Below, piece by piece: positions 56,901 through 64,000 of a stretch of 64,000 nt of DNA. Source of the DNA: CAIYRG01 sp963747255 (GTDB lineage Bacteria > Pseudomonadota > Alphaproteobacteria > Micropepsales > Micropepsaceae); assembly GCA_963747255.1 (NCBI GenBank), contig CAVVEG010000018.1, positions 1 through 64,000 on the forward strand. The letters are read 5' to 3'. Each line of letters starts with the position of its first letter. Position 1 is the first letter of the stretch. Below the pieces are notes generated by a model, which saw only the letters and a list, made by a program, of their open reading frames with translations, searched no databases and was not told where the DNA came from. The position numbers and the translations under genes were made by a program.

Positions 56901-59900
56901 GCGCTGTCACCGTTGGCAGCGCGATGGGCGAGTTTGCCGCCGCCGGTCGCCGGCCATCTCGCAATCCGGCCCGATGATACCCGGGCACTCCGGCTGGTTG
57001 CGCGCCGCACCTGGCGCTTCTTCGAGACATTCGTAACCGCGGAAGACAACATGCTTCCGCCGGACAATTTTCAGGAAGATCCCAGGCCGGTTGTCGCTCA
57101 TCGGACATCGCCCACGAATATCGGTCTCTATCTGCTGTCGGTCGTCGCGGCGCGCGATTTCGGCTGGCTGGGAACGCTCGATACGCTTGAGCGGGTCGAA
57201 GCGACGCTGGCGACAATGGACCGAATGGACCGTTTTCGCGGCCATTTCTACAACTGGTATGAGACCCGCGACCTGCATCCGCTCGAGCCGAAATACATCT
57301 CGTCGGTGGATAGCGGCAATCTCGCGGGACATCTGATCGCACTCGCCAATGCCTGCCGCGCAATGGTCAATGAACCGATTGTCAATCCGGACTGGGCGGC
57401 CGGACTGGAGGACGGCCTGTCGCTTGTTCGCGAACTGGCACTGGCCGATCACGGACATCAGGGCACCCGCGATGCGGCGAAGGCAGGATTCGACACTCGC
57501 ATCAGGCCGGTCGCCGATGGACTCCGCCAAACACCCAAAACCTTGTCCGAAATTGTACGCCGCTTCGCCAGCCTCGCGCAGGCGGCCGTCACACTCGATG
57601 GATTTGCGCGCGGCCGGCCGGACGCGCAGTCGCAGGCCGGGGGTTCTGAAATCGCGGTATGGACGGACTCTCTGCGGGTTTGCATTGCGACGCATGATAA
57701 CGATCTCGCTTCTCTCGCTCCCTGGGCAAAGCTGATCGCGCAGGACCCCCCGCCTGCCGACGTGATGCATGTGCTGGACGTCATTCCCCCGCTCGACGCG
57801 CTTCCCCGGCAATGCGAGGCAGCTTTGAAGGCTTTGGGCCCGTATCTGGAAGGGGAAAGCCACTACGAGAATTTGGCGGCAGCGCTCGAAAAATCCGCGG
57901 AAGCAGGCCAAACGCTTATGCGTCGCCTGATTGAAATCGCGGGCCATGCAACCCGCCTTTTCAATGCGATGGACTTTGGCTTTCTTTTCGACTCGAACCG
58001 CCAGTTGTTGTCCATCGGCTACCGCGGCGCGGATGGCAATCTCGACCCGAATTATTATGATCTGCTCGCATCCGAAGCACGGCTTGCAAGTTTCATTGCG
58101 ATTGCCAAAGGCGATGTTCCCGCCACGCACTGGTTCCACCTCGGACGTACACTGACACCAATCCATCGCGGTTCCGGTCTGATCTCGTGGTCGGGATCGA
58201 TGTTCGAATATCTGATGCCGTCGCTGGTCATGAGGGCGCCTTCCGGCAGCCTGCTGGATCAGACCAATCGATTGATCGTGCGCCGGCAGCTTGAGTATGG
58301 CGTCGAGTTGGGTGTGCCATGGGGAATGTCGGAATCCGAATACAACCTGCGGGACATCGAGCAGACATATCAATATTCCAGCTTTGGCGTACCTGATCTC
58401 GCGTACAAACGCGGGCTCGCGAAGGACACGGTCATCGCACCTTACGCGAGCGGGCTGGCATGCATGGTCGCTCCGGCTGCCGCGGCACAGAATTATGCGC
58501 GAATGTCGGCTCTCGGTGCGCGCGGCGCGTATGGTTGGTACGAAGCGATCGATTACACGCGCGACCGGGTTCCCGAAGGCGCAAAATTCGCAATCGTCCG
58601 TGCCTACATGGCGCATCACCACGCCATGACAATTGTCGGCATTGCCAACGCACTGCACGACGGACGGATGCGCGCGCGCTTTCATGCCGAACCGATCATT
58701 CAGGCTACGGAGCTTCTGCTGCAGGAGCGCATGCCGCGCGACGTCGCACTGGCACGGCCGCCGCCGGAACAGGCGACCGCGGCCGTGGAGATCGAAAGCC
58801 TGATGCCGGAGATCCGGCGCCATTACACGACCGCGCATTCGCGCGTTCCCCGCACGCATCTTCTGTCGAACGGCCGGTATTCGACGATGATCACGGCCGC
58901 AGGATCGGGATACAGCCGCTGGCGCGACATTGCGGTCACGCGGTGGCGCGAGGACGCCACATGCGACGGCTGGGGCGCCTATGTTTTTCTGCGTGACGTT
59001 CGGAGCGGCGAAACCTGGTCCGCCGCTTATCAGCCGGGCATGACAGAGCCCGGCAGTTACGACGTCCTATTTTCCGAGGATCGGGCGACAATCACGCGCA
59101 CCGACGGCGCGCTCACGACCACATTGGAAGTCATTGTGTCGCCGGAAGACGACGCGGAGGTCCGCCGAGTGTCGATCTCCAATCACGGCGCCCGCGCCCG
59201 CGAGATCGACGTCACGTCCTACTCAGAACTTGTTCTGGCGCGCCCAGCGGATGACCTGGCGCATCCGGCCTTTGGCAAACTGTTTATTGTAACCGAATTC
59301 GTGCCAGAGTTTGGCGCAATTCTGGCGACTCGACGGCGGCGTTCATCCGGCGATCCGGAGGTGTGGGCCGCCCATTTGGCCGTGGTCGAAGGCGAGACTT
59401 TCGGTGATGTGCAGTTCGAAACCGCCCGGTCGCGTTTTCTACAGCGCGGGCAGACGATTCGTGCCGCCGCGGCGATGACCGAGGGGTGGCCGCTGTCCAA
59501 CACGTCCGGTCCGGTGCTCGATCCGATTTTCAGCCTGCGCCGGCGCGTGACCATTCCGCGCGGCAGTACGGTGCGTATCGCGTTTTGGACCATGGCGGCG
59601 GCTTCGCGCGCCGATTTGATGGATCTCGCCGACAAGCGTCGCGACTCCATGGCATTCGAGAGGGCCAGCACGCTCGCCTGGACGCAGGCGCAGATGCAAC
59701 TCCAGCATCTGGGCATCCATACGGACGAAGCAAGCCTGTTCCAGCGCCTTGCCAATCACGTTCTCTACTCCGATGCCACGTTGCGGCCTGCCGCGGCTAT
59801 CTTGAGGCGCAGTGTACGTAATGTGTCGATGCTTTGGGCACTGGGGATCTCCGGCGATCTGCCGATCATTCTGGTGCGCGTTACGGATCAGGACCATCTG

Positions 59901-62696
59901 GACCTCGTACGCCAGCTTCTGCGCGCGCAGGAATATTGGCGGTTGAAGCGTTTGGCGGTCGATCTGGTGATTCTCAACGACCGTCCTGTGTCCTATGTCC
60001 ATGATCTGCAAACGACGATCGACGCGCTCGTGCGGATGAATCAATCCATGCCCCGGGTGCCGGGCGACGATGCGCGCGGCGCGGTGTTCGTCCAGCGCGC
60101 AGACCTGGCGTCGCCGGACGCAATCGGCTTGCTTTGCGCATCAGCACGTGCGGTCCTTCATGGCGATCGCGGAACGCTGGCCGAACAGATCAATCATGCA
60201 CGGGAGCTGATGCCCGCCGGCCGAGCGCCGGTCCGGCGCGTGCCCCCCAGCGTTCCCGGCGAAACAGCTCCGAAGCGGCCATACCTTGAGTTCTTCAATG
60301 GCCTCGGCGGATTTGCCGAGAACGGCCGCGAATATGTCACCATCCTCGAAGGTGGCGGCTGCACGCCTGCGCCCTGGATCAACGTCATCGCCAATCCACA
60401 ATTCGGCTTCATCGTATCGACCGACGGGAGCGGCTTCACCTGGTCGGTGAACAGCCAGCAGAATCAGCTTACGCCATGGTCGAACGACCCCACCGGCGAC
60501 CCACCCGGAGAAGTGCTCTATCTGCGCGATGAGGATACCGGGGCATTGTGGGGACCGACGCCGCTTCCAATCCGTCAGAACTCCACCACTTACTCGGTGC
60601 GGCACGGACAGGGCTACAGCCGGTTCGAGCACAGCTCGCACGGAATCGGGCTTGAACTTCTGCAATATGTCCCCGTCGCGGATTCGATCAAGATCACGCG
60701 GCTTAAGATCGTCAACCAATCCGGGCGCGAAAGGCGGCTTTCCGTTACCGCCTACGTCGAATGGGTTCTGGGTCAAAGCCGCGCGGCAAATGCTCCGTTC
60801 ATCGTGACGGAGATCGATCCCGGGACCGGCGCAATGTTCGCGCAGAACGGCTGGAACAACCAGTTCGGCGAGCGCGTGGCGTTCGTGGACATGAATGGAC
60901 GTCAGAGTGCATATACGGCGGACCGCTCGGAATTCATCGGGCGGGATGGCGCCCTCGACCGGCCGCTGGCTCTCAGCCCTGGCGCCGTTCTTTCCAATCG
61001 CGTCGGCCCTGGTCTTGATCCCTGCGGCGCCTTGCAGACGCAGCTGCGGCTCAACGCGGGCGCTACCACCGAGATCGTATTTTTTCTTGGAGAGGGAACG
61101 ACGAAAGCCGAAGCGCAATCCCTTGTTGCCAAATACCGCGCGGCCGATCTCGATGCGGTTTTTGCCGATGTCGTGAAGCAGTGGGATGATGTGCTCGGCA
61201 CCGTGCAGGTCAGGACGCCAGACCGGGCGCTCGACCTTCTCCTGAATCGCTGGCTTCCCTATCAGACTCTCGCCTGCCGGGTCTGGGCCCGCACCGGCTT
61301 CTACCAGGCAAGCGGCGCCTACGGATTCCGCGATCAAATTCAGGACGTGCTGGCCTTGTGCGTGGCGCGCCCGGCGATCGCGCGCGCTCATCTTCTGCGC
61401 GCGGCGGCGCGGCAATTCGTCGAAGGCGATGTTCAGCACTGGTGGTTACCGGAATCGGACCGCGGCATCCGCACGCGCATCAGCGACGACCGGGTCTGGC
61501 TTCCCTATGCCGTTGCGCATTATGTCCAGGTCACAGGCGATGCAGGGATTTTGGACGAAATGGTTCCCTTCCTCGAGGGGGCGGTGCTGGAGCAAGGCCA
61601 GCGCGACGCCTTCTTCCGGCCGGTAATTTCCGAACGCCAATCGACCCTTTTTGCGCATTGCGCGCTGGCGCTCGATACCAGTTTGGCGATCGGTGCGCAT
61701 GGTCTGCCACTCATGGGCACGGGCGACTGGAACGATGGCATGGACAGCGTCGGCGAGGGCGGCCAGGGCGAAAGCGTATGGCTCGGCTGGTTTATTTGTG
61801 CGACGCTGAACGACTTTGTCCCACTGGCCGAACAACATGGCGATCCGCAACATGCCGCGGCATGGCGCGACCATCTGGCGGGTTTGAAGGAGTCGCTGGA
61901 GCGCGAAGCCTGGGATGGCGACTGGTACCGGCGGGCGTTTTTCGACGATGGAACACCGTTGGGTTCGGTATCCAACAGTGAGTGCCGCATCGATTTCATC
62001 GCGCAGTCCTGGGCGGTTATTTCACGGGCGGCTGATCCGGCCCGCGCTGCCCGCGCGATGGCCGCACTGGACAAATATCTTGTGCGTCGCGACGACAAAC
62101 TTTTGCTGCTGTTCACGCCACCTTTCGACGACCCGGCGCGCAATCCCGGATACATAAAGGGTTATCCGCCGGGCATACGCGAGAACGGTGGGCAATATAC
62201 GCATGCTGCCGTATGGGCCGCGCAGGCCTTTGCGATGCTGGGCGATGGTGACAGGGCCGCAGAACTGCTGGCAATGCTAAATCCAGTTTATCACTCCGGC
62301 AATCAGCGCGAGATGCACCGTTACAAGGTGGAACCCTACGTCGCCTGCGCGGATGTCTATTCGGAACCCCCTCATATCGGCCGTGGTGGCTGGACGTGGT
62401 ACACTGGCTCGGCCGGATGGCTGTATCGCGTGGCACTGGAATGGCTGTTGGGGTTTCGCGTCCAGGGCGCCAATCTGATGCTCGCCCCCTGCATCCCGCA
62501 TGGCTGGTCCGGATTCGAAATCACCTACCAGCACGGTACTGCACGGTATGACATAGCCGTGGAAAATCCGTTGGGGGTTTGCGGAGGAGTCCTCGCAATA
62601 AAGCTCGATGGCAAGAAACTGACGACGTCCGGGACGATGTTTATCCCGCTCATCGATGACGGCGGCACCCACAAGGTGCAGCTTGTGCTTGGATAA
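53967..62696 (+). CDS. ndvB: cyclic beta-1,2-glucan synthase (NdvB/ChvB type)
   Basis: About 2909 residues, the usual giant size. N-terminal soluble region to about 405; membrane segments near 412-430, 437-460, 826-865, 887-905 and 945-990. The family 84 glycosyltransferase lies between (YVITLDSDTRLPIGAARRLV near 625; GGQIPESTVLSHDLLEGIFT near 735; ARQHRWVRGDWQLLPW near 775). A glycoamylase-like domain follows (GLYLLSVVAARDFGWLGTLD; HFYNWYETRDLHPLEPKYIS). The C-terminal GH94 phosphorylase domain has SGAYGFRDQIQDVLALCVAR, GTGDWNDGMDSVGEGGQGES and GYPPGIRENGGQYTHAAVWA. The enzyme primes, elongates, sizes and cyclises periplasmic glucans used in osmoadaptation and host contact. TTG 53961 and ATG 53988 are other possible starts. 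No ndvA-like exporter gene is adjacent. Confidence 0.95.
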   Translation: MSSPRRMFGVPISRIQLEPPIRAELFSVERLEQHAESLAIAQQATLKRGRGRLLSPRLYDNTRVLTESYRAIVTATSAHRAITPAAEWLLDNFHVIDEQIREIKIDLPAGFYRMLPKLADGPLQGYPRVFGVAWALVAHTDSGFDVEKLTRFVEAYQKVQPLTIGELWALAITLRITLVENLRRLAESVVAGLSARRLADALADGFLGAQEPASVIIQNLDEAPWSAAFAVQLAQRLRDRDPNTTPPLRWLNDKLGAEGTTTDAIVREEVQCQSAMNVTVRNIITSMRLVSTINWTEFFESVSPVDAVLRGSSDFASMDFPTRDLYRRAIEQLARQSGCDETEVATRALAAAKRAGAGPGDNRTVCRECDPGYYLIAKGRHAFEKELGCRVPIRTRLFRLNSNIGVMSYVGMIAIVTAVVMATALLATSHAGFNNGMILLLLAIAGVVPASDVAVAVVNRAITRRVGARLLPGLEFRQGIPADQRTIIVVPTMLASIPEIRNQVERLEVHYLSNPDENLVFAILSDWRDSETEHDANDEPLLVEAAAGIAKLNARHGAAAGRDPFYLLHRRRLWNAGEGKWIGWERKRGKLHELNRLLRGAIDTGFLSTGNRAALPPSGIRYVITLDSDTRLPIGAARRLVGKLAHPLNRPQFDPESGIVIHGHGILQPRVTPSLPVGDEGSLYQRVFSGPDGLDPYALAVSDVYQDLFEEGSYSGKGIYDIDVFETALGGQIPESTVLSHDLLEGIFTRAGLATDIEVVEEFPSRYSVAAARQHRWVRGDWQLLPWIFGFGRRTRDGATRTAIPLMGRWKLLDNLRRSLSAPAALLTFLIAWLLPVPVAAIWTCFVVVTIALPPLIPAIAGMMPRRASISLRNHFRALRRDFELGLLQSAFLITFLAHQAWVMTDAVGRTLYRISIGRRHLLEWVTAAQSSDDLQFDPRGIAAQIAAGLSFAACIGLAVYVSGQHTWPIAAPFAALWALSPLAARWASLPPPVAGHLAIRPDDTRALRLVARRTWRFFETFVTAEDNMLPPDNFQEDPRPVVAHRTSPTNIGLYLLSVVAARDFGWLGTLDTLERVEATLATMDRMDRFRGHFYNWYETRDLHPLEPKYISSVDSGNLAGHLIALANACRAMVNEPIVNPDWAAGLEDGLSLVRELALADHGHQGTRDAAKAGFDTRIRPVADGLRQTPKTLSEIVRRFASLAQAAVTLDGFARGRPDAQSQAGGSEIAVWTDSLRVCIATHDNDLASLAPWAKLIAQDPPPADVMHVLDVIPPLDALPRQCEAALKALGPYLEGESHYENLAAALEKSAEAGQTLMRRLIEIAGHATRLFNAMDFGFLFDSNRQLLSIGYRGADGNLDPNYYDLLASEARLASFIAIAKGDVPATHWFHLGRTLTPIHRGSGLISWSGSMFEYLMPSLVMRAPSGSLLDQTNRLIVRRQLEYGVELGVPWGMSESEYNLRDIEQTYQYSSFGVPDLAYKRGLAKDTVIAPYASGLACMVAPAAAAQNYARMSALGARGAYGWYEAIDYTRDRVPEGAKFAIVRAYMAHHHAMTIVGIANALHDGRMRARFHAEPIIQATELLLQERMPRDVALARPPPEQATAAVEIESLMPEIRRHYTTAHSRVPRTHLLSNGRYSTMITAAGSGYSRWRDIAVTRWREDATCDGWGAYVFLRDVRSGETWSAAYQPGMTEPGSYDVLFSEDRATITRTDGALTTTLEVIVSPEDDAEVRRVSISNHGARAREIDVTSYSELVLARPADDLAHPAFGKLFIVTEFVPEFGAILATRRRRSSGDPEVWAAHLAVVEGETFGDVQFETARSRFLQRGQTIRAAAAMTEGWPLSNTSGPVLDPIFSLRRRVTIPRGSTVRIAFWTMAAASRADLMDLADKRRDSMAFERASTLAWTQAQMQLQHLGIHTDEASLFQRLANHVLYSDATLRPAAAILRRSVRNVSMLWALGISGDLPIILVRVTDQDHLDLVRQLLRAQEYWRLKRLAVDLVILNDRPVSYVHDLQTTIDALVRMNQSMPRVPGDDARGAVFVQRADLASPDAIGLLCASARAVLHGDRGTLAEQINHARELMPAGRAPVRRVPPSVPGETAPKRPYLEFFNGLGGFAENGREYVTILEGGGCTPAPWINVIANPQFGFIVSTDGSGFTWSVNSQQNQLTPWSNDPTGDPPGEVLYLRDEDTGALWGPTPLPIRQNSTTYSVRHGQGYSRFEHSSHGIGLELLQYVPVADSIKITRLKIVNQSGRERRLSVTAYVEWVLGQSRAANAPFIVTEIDPGTGAMFAQNGWNNQFGERVAFVDMNGRQSAYTADRSEFIGRDGALDRPLALSPGAVLSNRVGPGLDPCGALQTQLRLNAGATTEIVFFLGEGTTKAEAQSLVAKYRAADLDAVFADVVKQWDDVLGTVQVRTPDRALDLLLNRWLPYQTLACRVWARTGFYQASGAYGFRDQIQDVLALCVARPAIARAHLLRAAARQFVEGDVQHWWLPESDRGIRTRISDDRVWLPYAVAHYVQVTGDAGILDEMVPFLEGAVLEQGQRDAFFRPVISERQSTLFAHCALALDTSLAIGAHGLPLMGTGDWNDGMDSVGEGGQGESVWLGWFICATLNDFVPLAEQHGDPQHAAAWRDHLAGLKESLEREAWDGDWYRRAFFDDGTPLGSVSNSECRIDFIAQSWAVISRAADPARAARAMAALDKYLVRRDDKLLLLFTPPFDDPARNPGYIKGYPPGIRENGGQYTHAAVWAAQAFAMLGDGDRAAELLAMLNPVYHSGNQREMHRYKVEPYVACADVYSEPPHIGRGGWTWYTGSAGWLYRVALEWLLGFRVQGANLMLAPCIPHGWSGFEITYQHGTARYDIAVENPLGVCGGVLAIKLDGKKLTTSGTMFIPLIDDGGTHKVQLVLG

Positions 62697-62901
62697 GTGG
62701 CGTGTATTCAGGCGCAGAATATCTCGCCGCGGCAGACGCGCCTGCGAAGTCATGCGGCGTGGTGCAGTGTCGAGCGGAACGGTCAGCGCCATCCGGAAAG
62801 AATTGGGCGAAGCGATTCCCCTTTATCGCAATTCCGAATCGGGATGCCGTGAGTCCACAAGTTCAGATTTCTGACAACGCGCAAGTTCTTGAAAACATTA
62901 G

Positions 62902-62975
62902 TGGGCCCGGCAGGACTCGAACCTGCGACCAGACCGTTATGAGCGGCCGGCTCTAACCACCTGAGCTACAGGCCC
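62902..62975 (-). tRNA. tRNA with CAU anticodon (Ile2 or Met)
   Basis: The minus strand folds as a cloverleaf: GGGCCTG pairs with CGGGCCC, D-arm GCTCAGGTGGTTAGAGC, anticodon stem-loop ACCGTTATGAGCGG complement with loop CTCATAA (CAT), and T-arm GCAGGTTCGAGTCCTGC. CCA is not encoded. Whether C34 becomes lysidine (Ile) cannot be told from sequence; the GGGCCTG acceptor slightly favours tRNA-Ile2. Confidence 0.9.
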
Positions 62976-63119
62976 CAAGCGGCACGCTGAATAGCAACTA
63001 TGCTGCGGGGCGGGTAGAGGCAAACGCGGAAACTGCGATTGTTGTGCCGGCTGGCCGCCTGCGGCAAAGTCGGGGAGGGTGGCTGCGCGAAAAGCGCGCC
63101 AAAACAGGGGCTGCTCAAA

Positions 63120-63998
63120 ATGAACCGAATGCTGCCGGCGGATCGCATCGCCTATTCGCCGATTTCCGATCGGCCGCGTCTCGCATTGCCCGGAGATGCC
63201 AGAATGGCCGTTTGGGTGATCGTCAATATCGAGGAATGGAGCCCGCTCGAAACCATGCCCCGCACGGTGCTGACGCCGCCGGCCGGTGGCGCGCCGATGC
63301 CGGACATACCCAATTGGGCATGGCATGAATATGGTAACCGGGTCGGATTCTGGCGCCTGCTCGAAGTATTCGACGAAGCGCAGATTCCGGCCGTACTCGC
63401 GATCAACGGCTCAGCCATCCGGACTTATGAGCCGATCGCGCGCGCCGCTCTGGACCGGAAGTGGGAATTCATCGGCCACGGCTTTACCCAGAAGAATTTG
63501 CAGAAGGTCGAGGACGAACGGGAAGACATCATCAGAACCCGTGAGGCGATCCGGGACTTCACGGGGAAGGCGCCGCGCGGCTGGCTTGGTCCGGGACTGA
63601 CCGAAACCTGGGAAACCCCCGATCTGCTTGTGGAAGAGGGTTTCGACTATGTTGCGGACTGGGTGCTCGACGATCAGCCCGTTCGTCTGAAGACGCGGAC
63701 CAGACCGATTTTCAATCTGCCGTACACTCAGGAATGCAATGATGTGGCCATGATGCTGATTCAGCATCATGCGGCCGCTGAATATCGCAACCGCGCCATT
63801 GACCAGTTCGAACAGATCTACAGCGACTCCGCCAGATCCGCGCGAGTGATGGCACTGGTCGTGCATCCCTACATCATGGGTGCGCCGCACCGGCTGCGTT
63901 ATTTCCGCGAAGCGCTACAGCATGTGCGCGCGCACAGCGACGTCGTGTTCTGGACGGGCGAACGCATCCTCGACTGGTACAAAGGCGCGTCCGCGTGA
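63120..63998 (+). CDS. polysaccharide deacetylase-like (NodB/PuuE-type) hydrolase
   Basis: 292 residues, ending two bases before the window edge. NodB-homology features are RMAVWVIVNIEEWSPLETMP, NRVGFWRLLEVFDEAQIPAV, LAINGSAIRTYEPIARAALD, WEFIGHGFTQKNLQKVEDER and GWLGPGLTETWETPDLLVEE. The His of IGHGF and the late His of ALVVHPYIMG are likely metal or catalytic residues. The pattern is closer to the allantoinase/PuuE-like subgroup than to chitin deacetylases, so the substrate may be a small amide. ATG 63120 is preferred to a longer frame from 63039, which lacks conserved sequence. Confidence 0.85.
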   Translation: MNRMLPADRIAYSPISDRPRLALPGDARMAVWVIVNIEEWSPLETMPRTVLTPPAGGAPMPDIPNWAWHEYGNRVGFWRLLEVFDEAQIPAVLAINGSAIRTYEPIARAALDRKWEFIGHGFTQKNLQKVEDEREDIIRTREAIRDFTGKAPRGWLGPGLTETWETPDLLVEEGFDYVADWVLDDQPVRLKTRTRPIFNLPYTQECNDVAMMLIQHHAAAEYRNRAIDQFEQIYSDSARSARVMALVVHPYIMGAPHRLRYFREALQHVRAHSDVVFWTGERILDWYKGASA

Positions 63999-64000
63999 AC

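Overview
The window is a 64 kb chromosomal stretch from an alphaproteobacterium. The signs are a GcrA-type C-terminal domain, a 2.9-kilo-residue cyclic beta-1,2-glucan synthase, a FixJ-like output domain on a sensor kinase, small DUF3185/DUF3309 proteins and consistently high GC. A Rhizobiales-like or neighbouring lineage is likely; the genus cannot be named from the sequence alone.

Layout. 0-7.7 kb: a decayed di-heme cytochrome c peroxidase, a zinc-ribbon membrane protein, GreB, a PEBP-like secreted protein, an MFS carrier and an unusual PstS-like/TonB fusion. 7.8-11.2 kb: a small accessory patch with gene remnants and an ISAzo13-type insertion sequence that split a zinc-ribbon gene; it ends at a tRNA-Gly. 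11.5-15.5 kb: prolyl-tRNA editing protein, glutathione peroxidase, metallo-beta-lactamase-fold protein, DUF1194 protein and a frameshifted GlcG/HbpS protein. 15.5-26.7 kb: the most coherent part, a divergent catabolic locus. On the minus strand, MFS carrier, UbiD-type decarboxylase and AAHS-type MFS carrier overlap end to end. On the plus strand, a MarR regulator is followed by flavin reductase, HpaB-like monooxygenase, CoxG-like protein and a three-subunit molybdenum hydroxylase (medium, large, small). I infer that it imports an aromatic or N-heterocyclic acid and hydroxylates and decarboxylates it; the substrate is unknown.

26.8-35.4 kb: PepSY membrane protein, MFS carrier, slipin, secreted M3 peptidase, SIMPL protein, and frameshifted LLM oxidoreductase and DUF1697 genes. 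35.6-46.8 kb: an envelope/stress neighbourhood (YSC84-like, DUF3185, DUF6600, DUF3309, a Gln-Asn repeat surface protein, a hybrid sensor kinase, MlaC-like, AI-2E-like and YihY-like genes). Six copies of one directional 13-bp motif, consensus STGAGTAGWWTCC, sit only upstream of genes here and point towards them, which suggests a local regulon. 47.7-50.6 kb: a broken Vgb-like beta-propeller gene, a broken HiPIP gene and a VOC protein. 50.6-53.9 kb: gene-poor, with a GcrA C-terminal piece and a secreted seven-repeat cysteine protein. 54-64 kb: the intact cyclic glucan synthase, a CAU-anticodon tRNA and a polysaccharide-deacetylase-like protein.

An odd overall feature is the number of genes broken by single-base frameshifts, concentrated at 33.5-50 kb and 0-1.1 kb, whereas the catabolic locus and the 8.7 kb glucan synthase are intact. 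Either this part of the genome is decaying or local sequence quality is poor; reads would decide.
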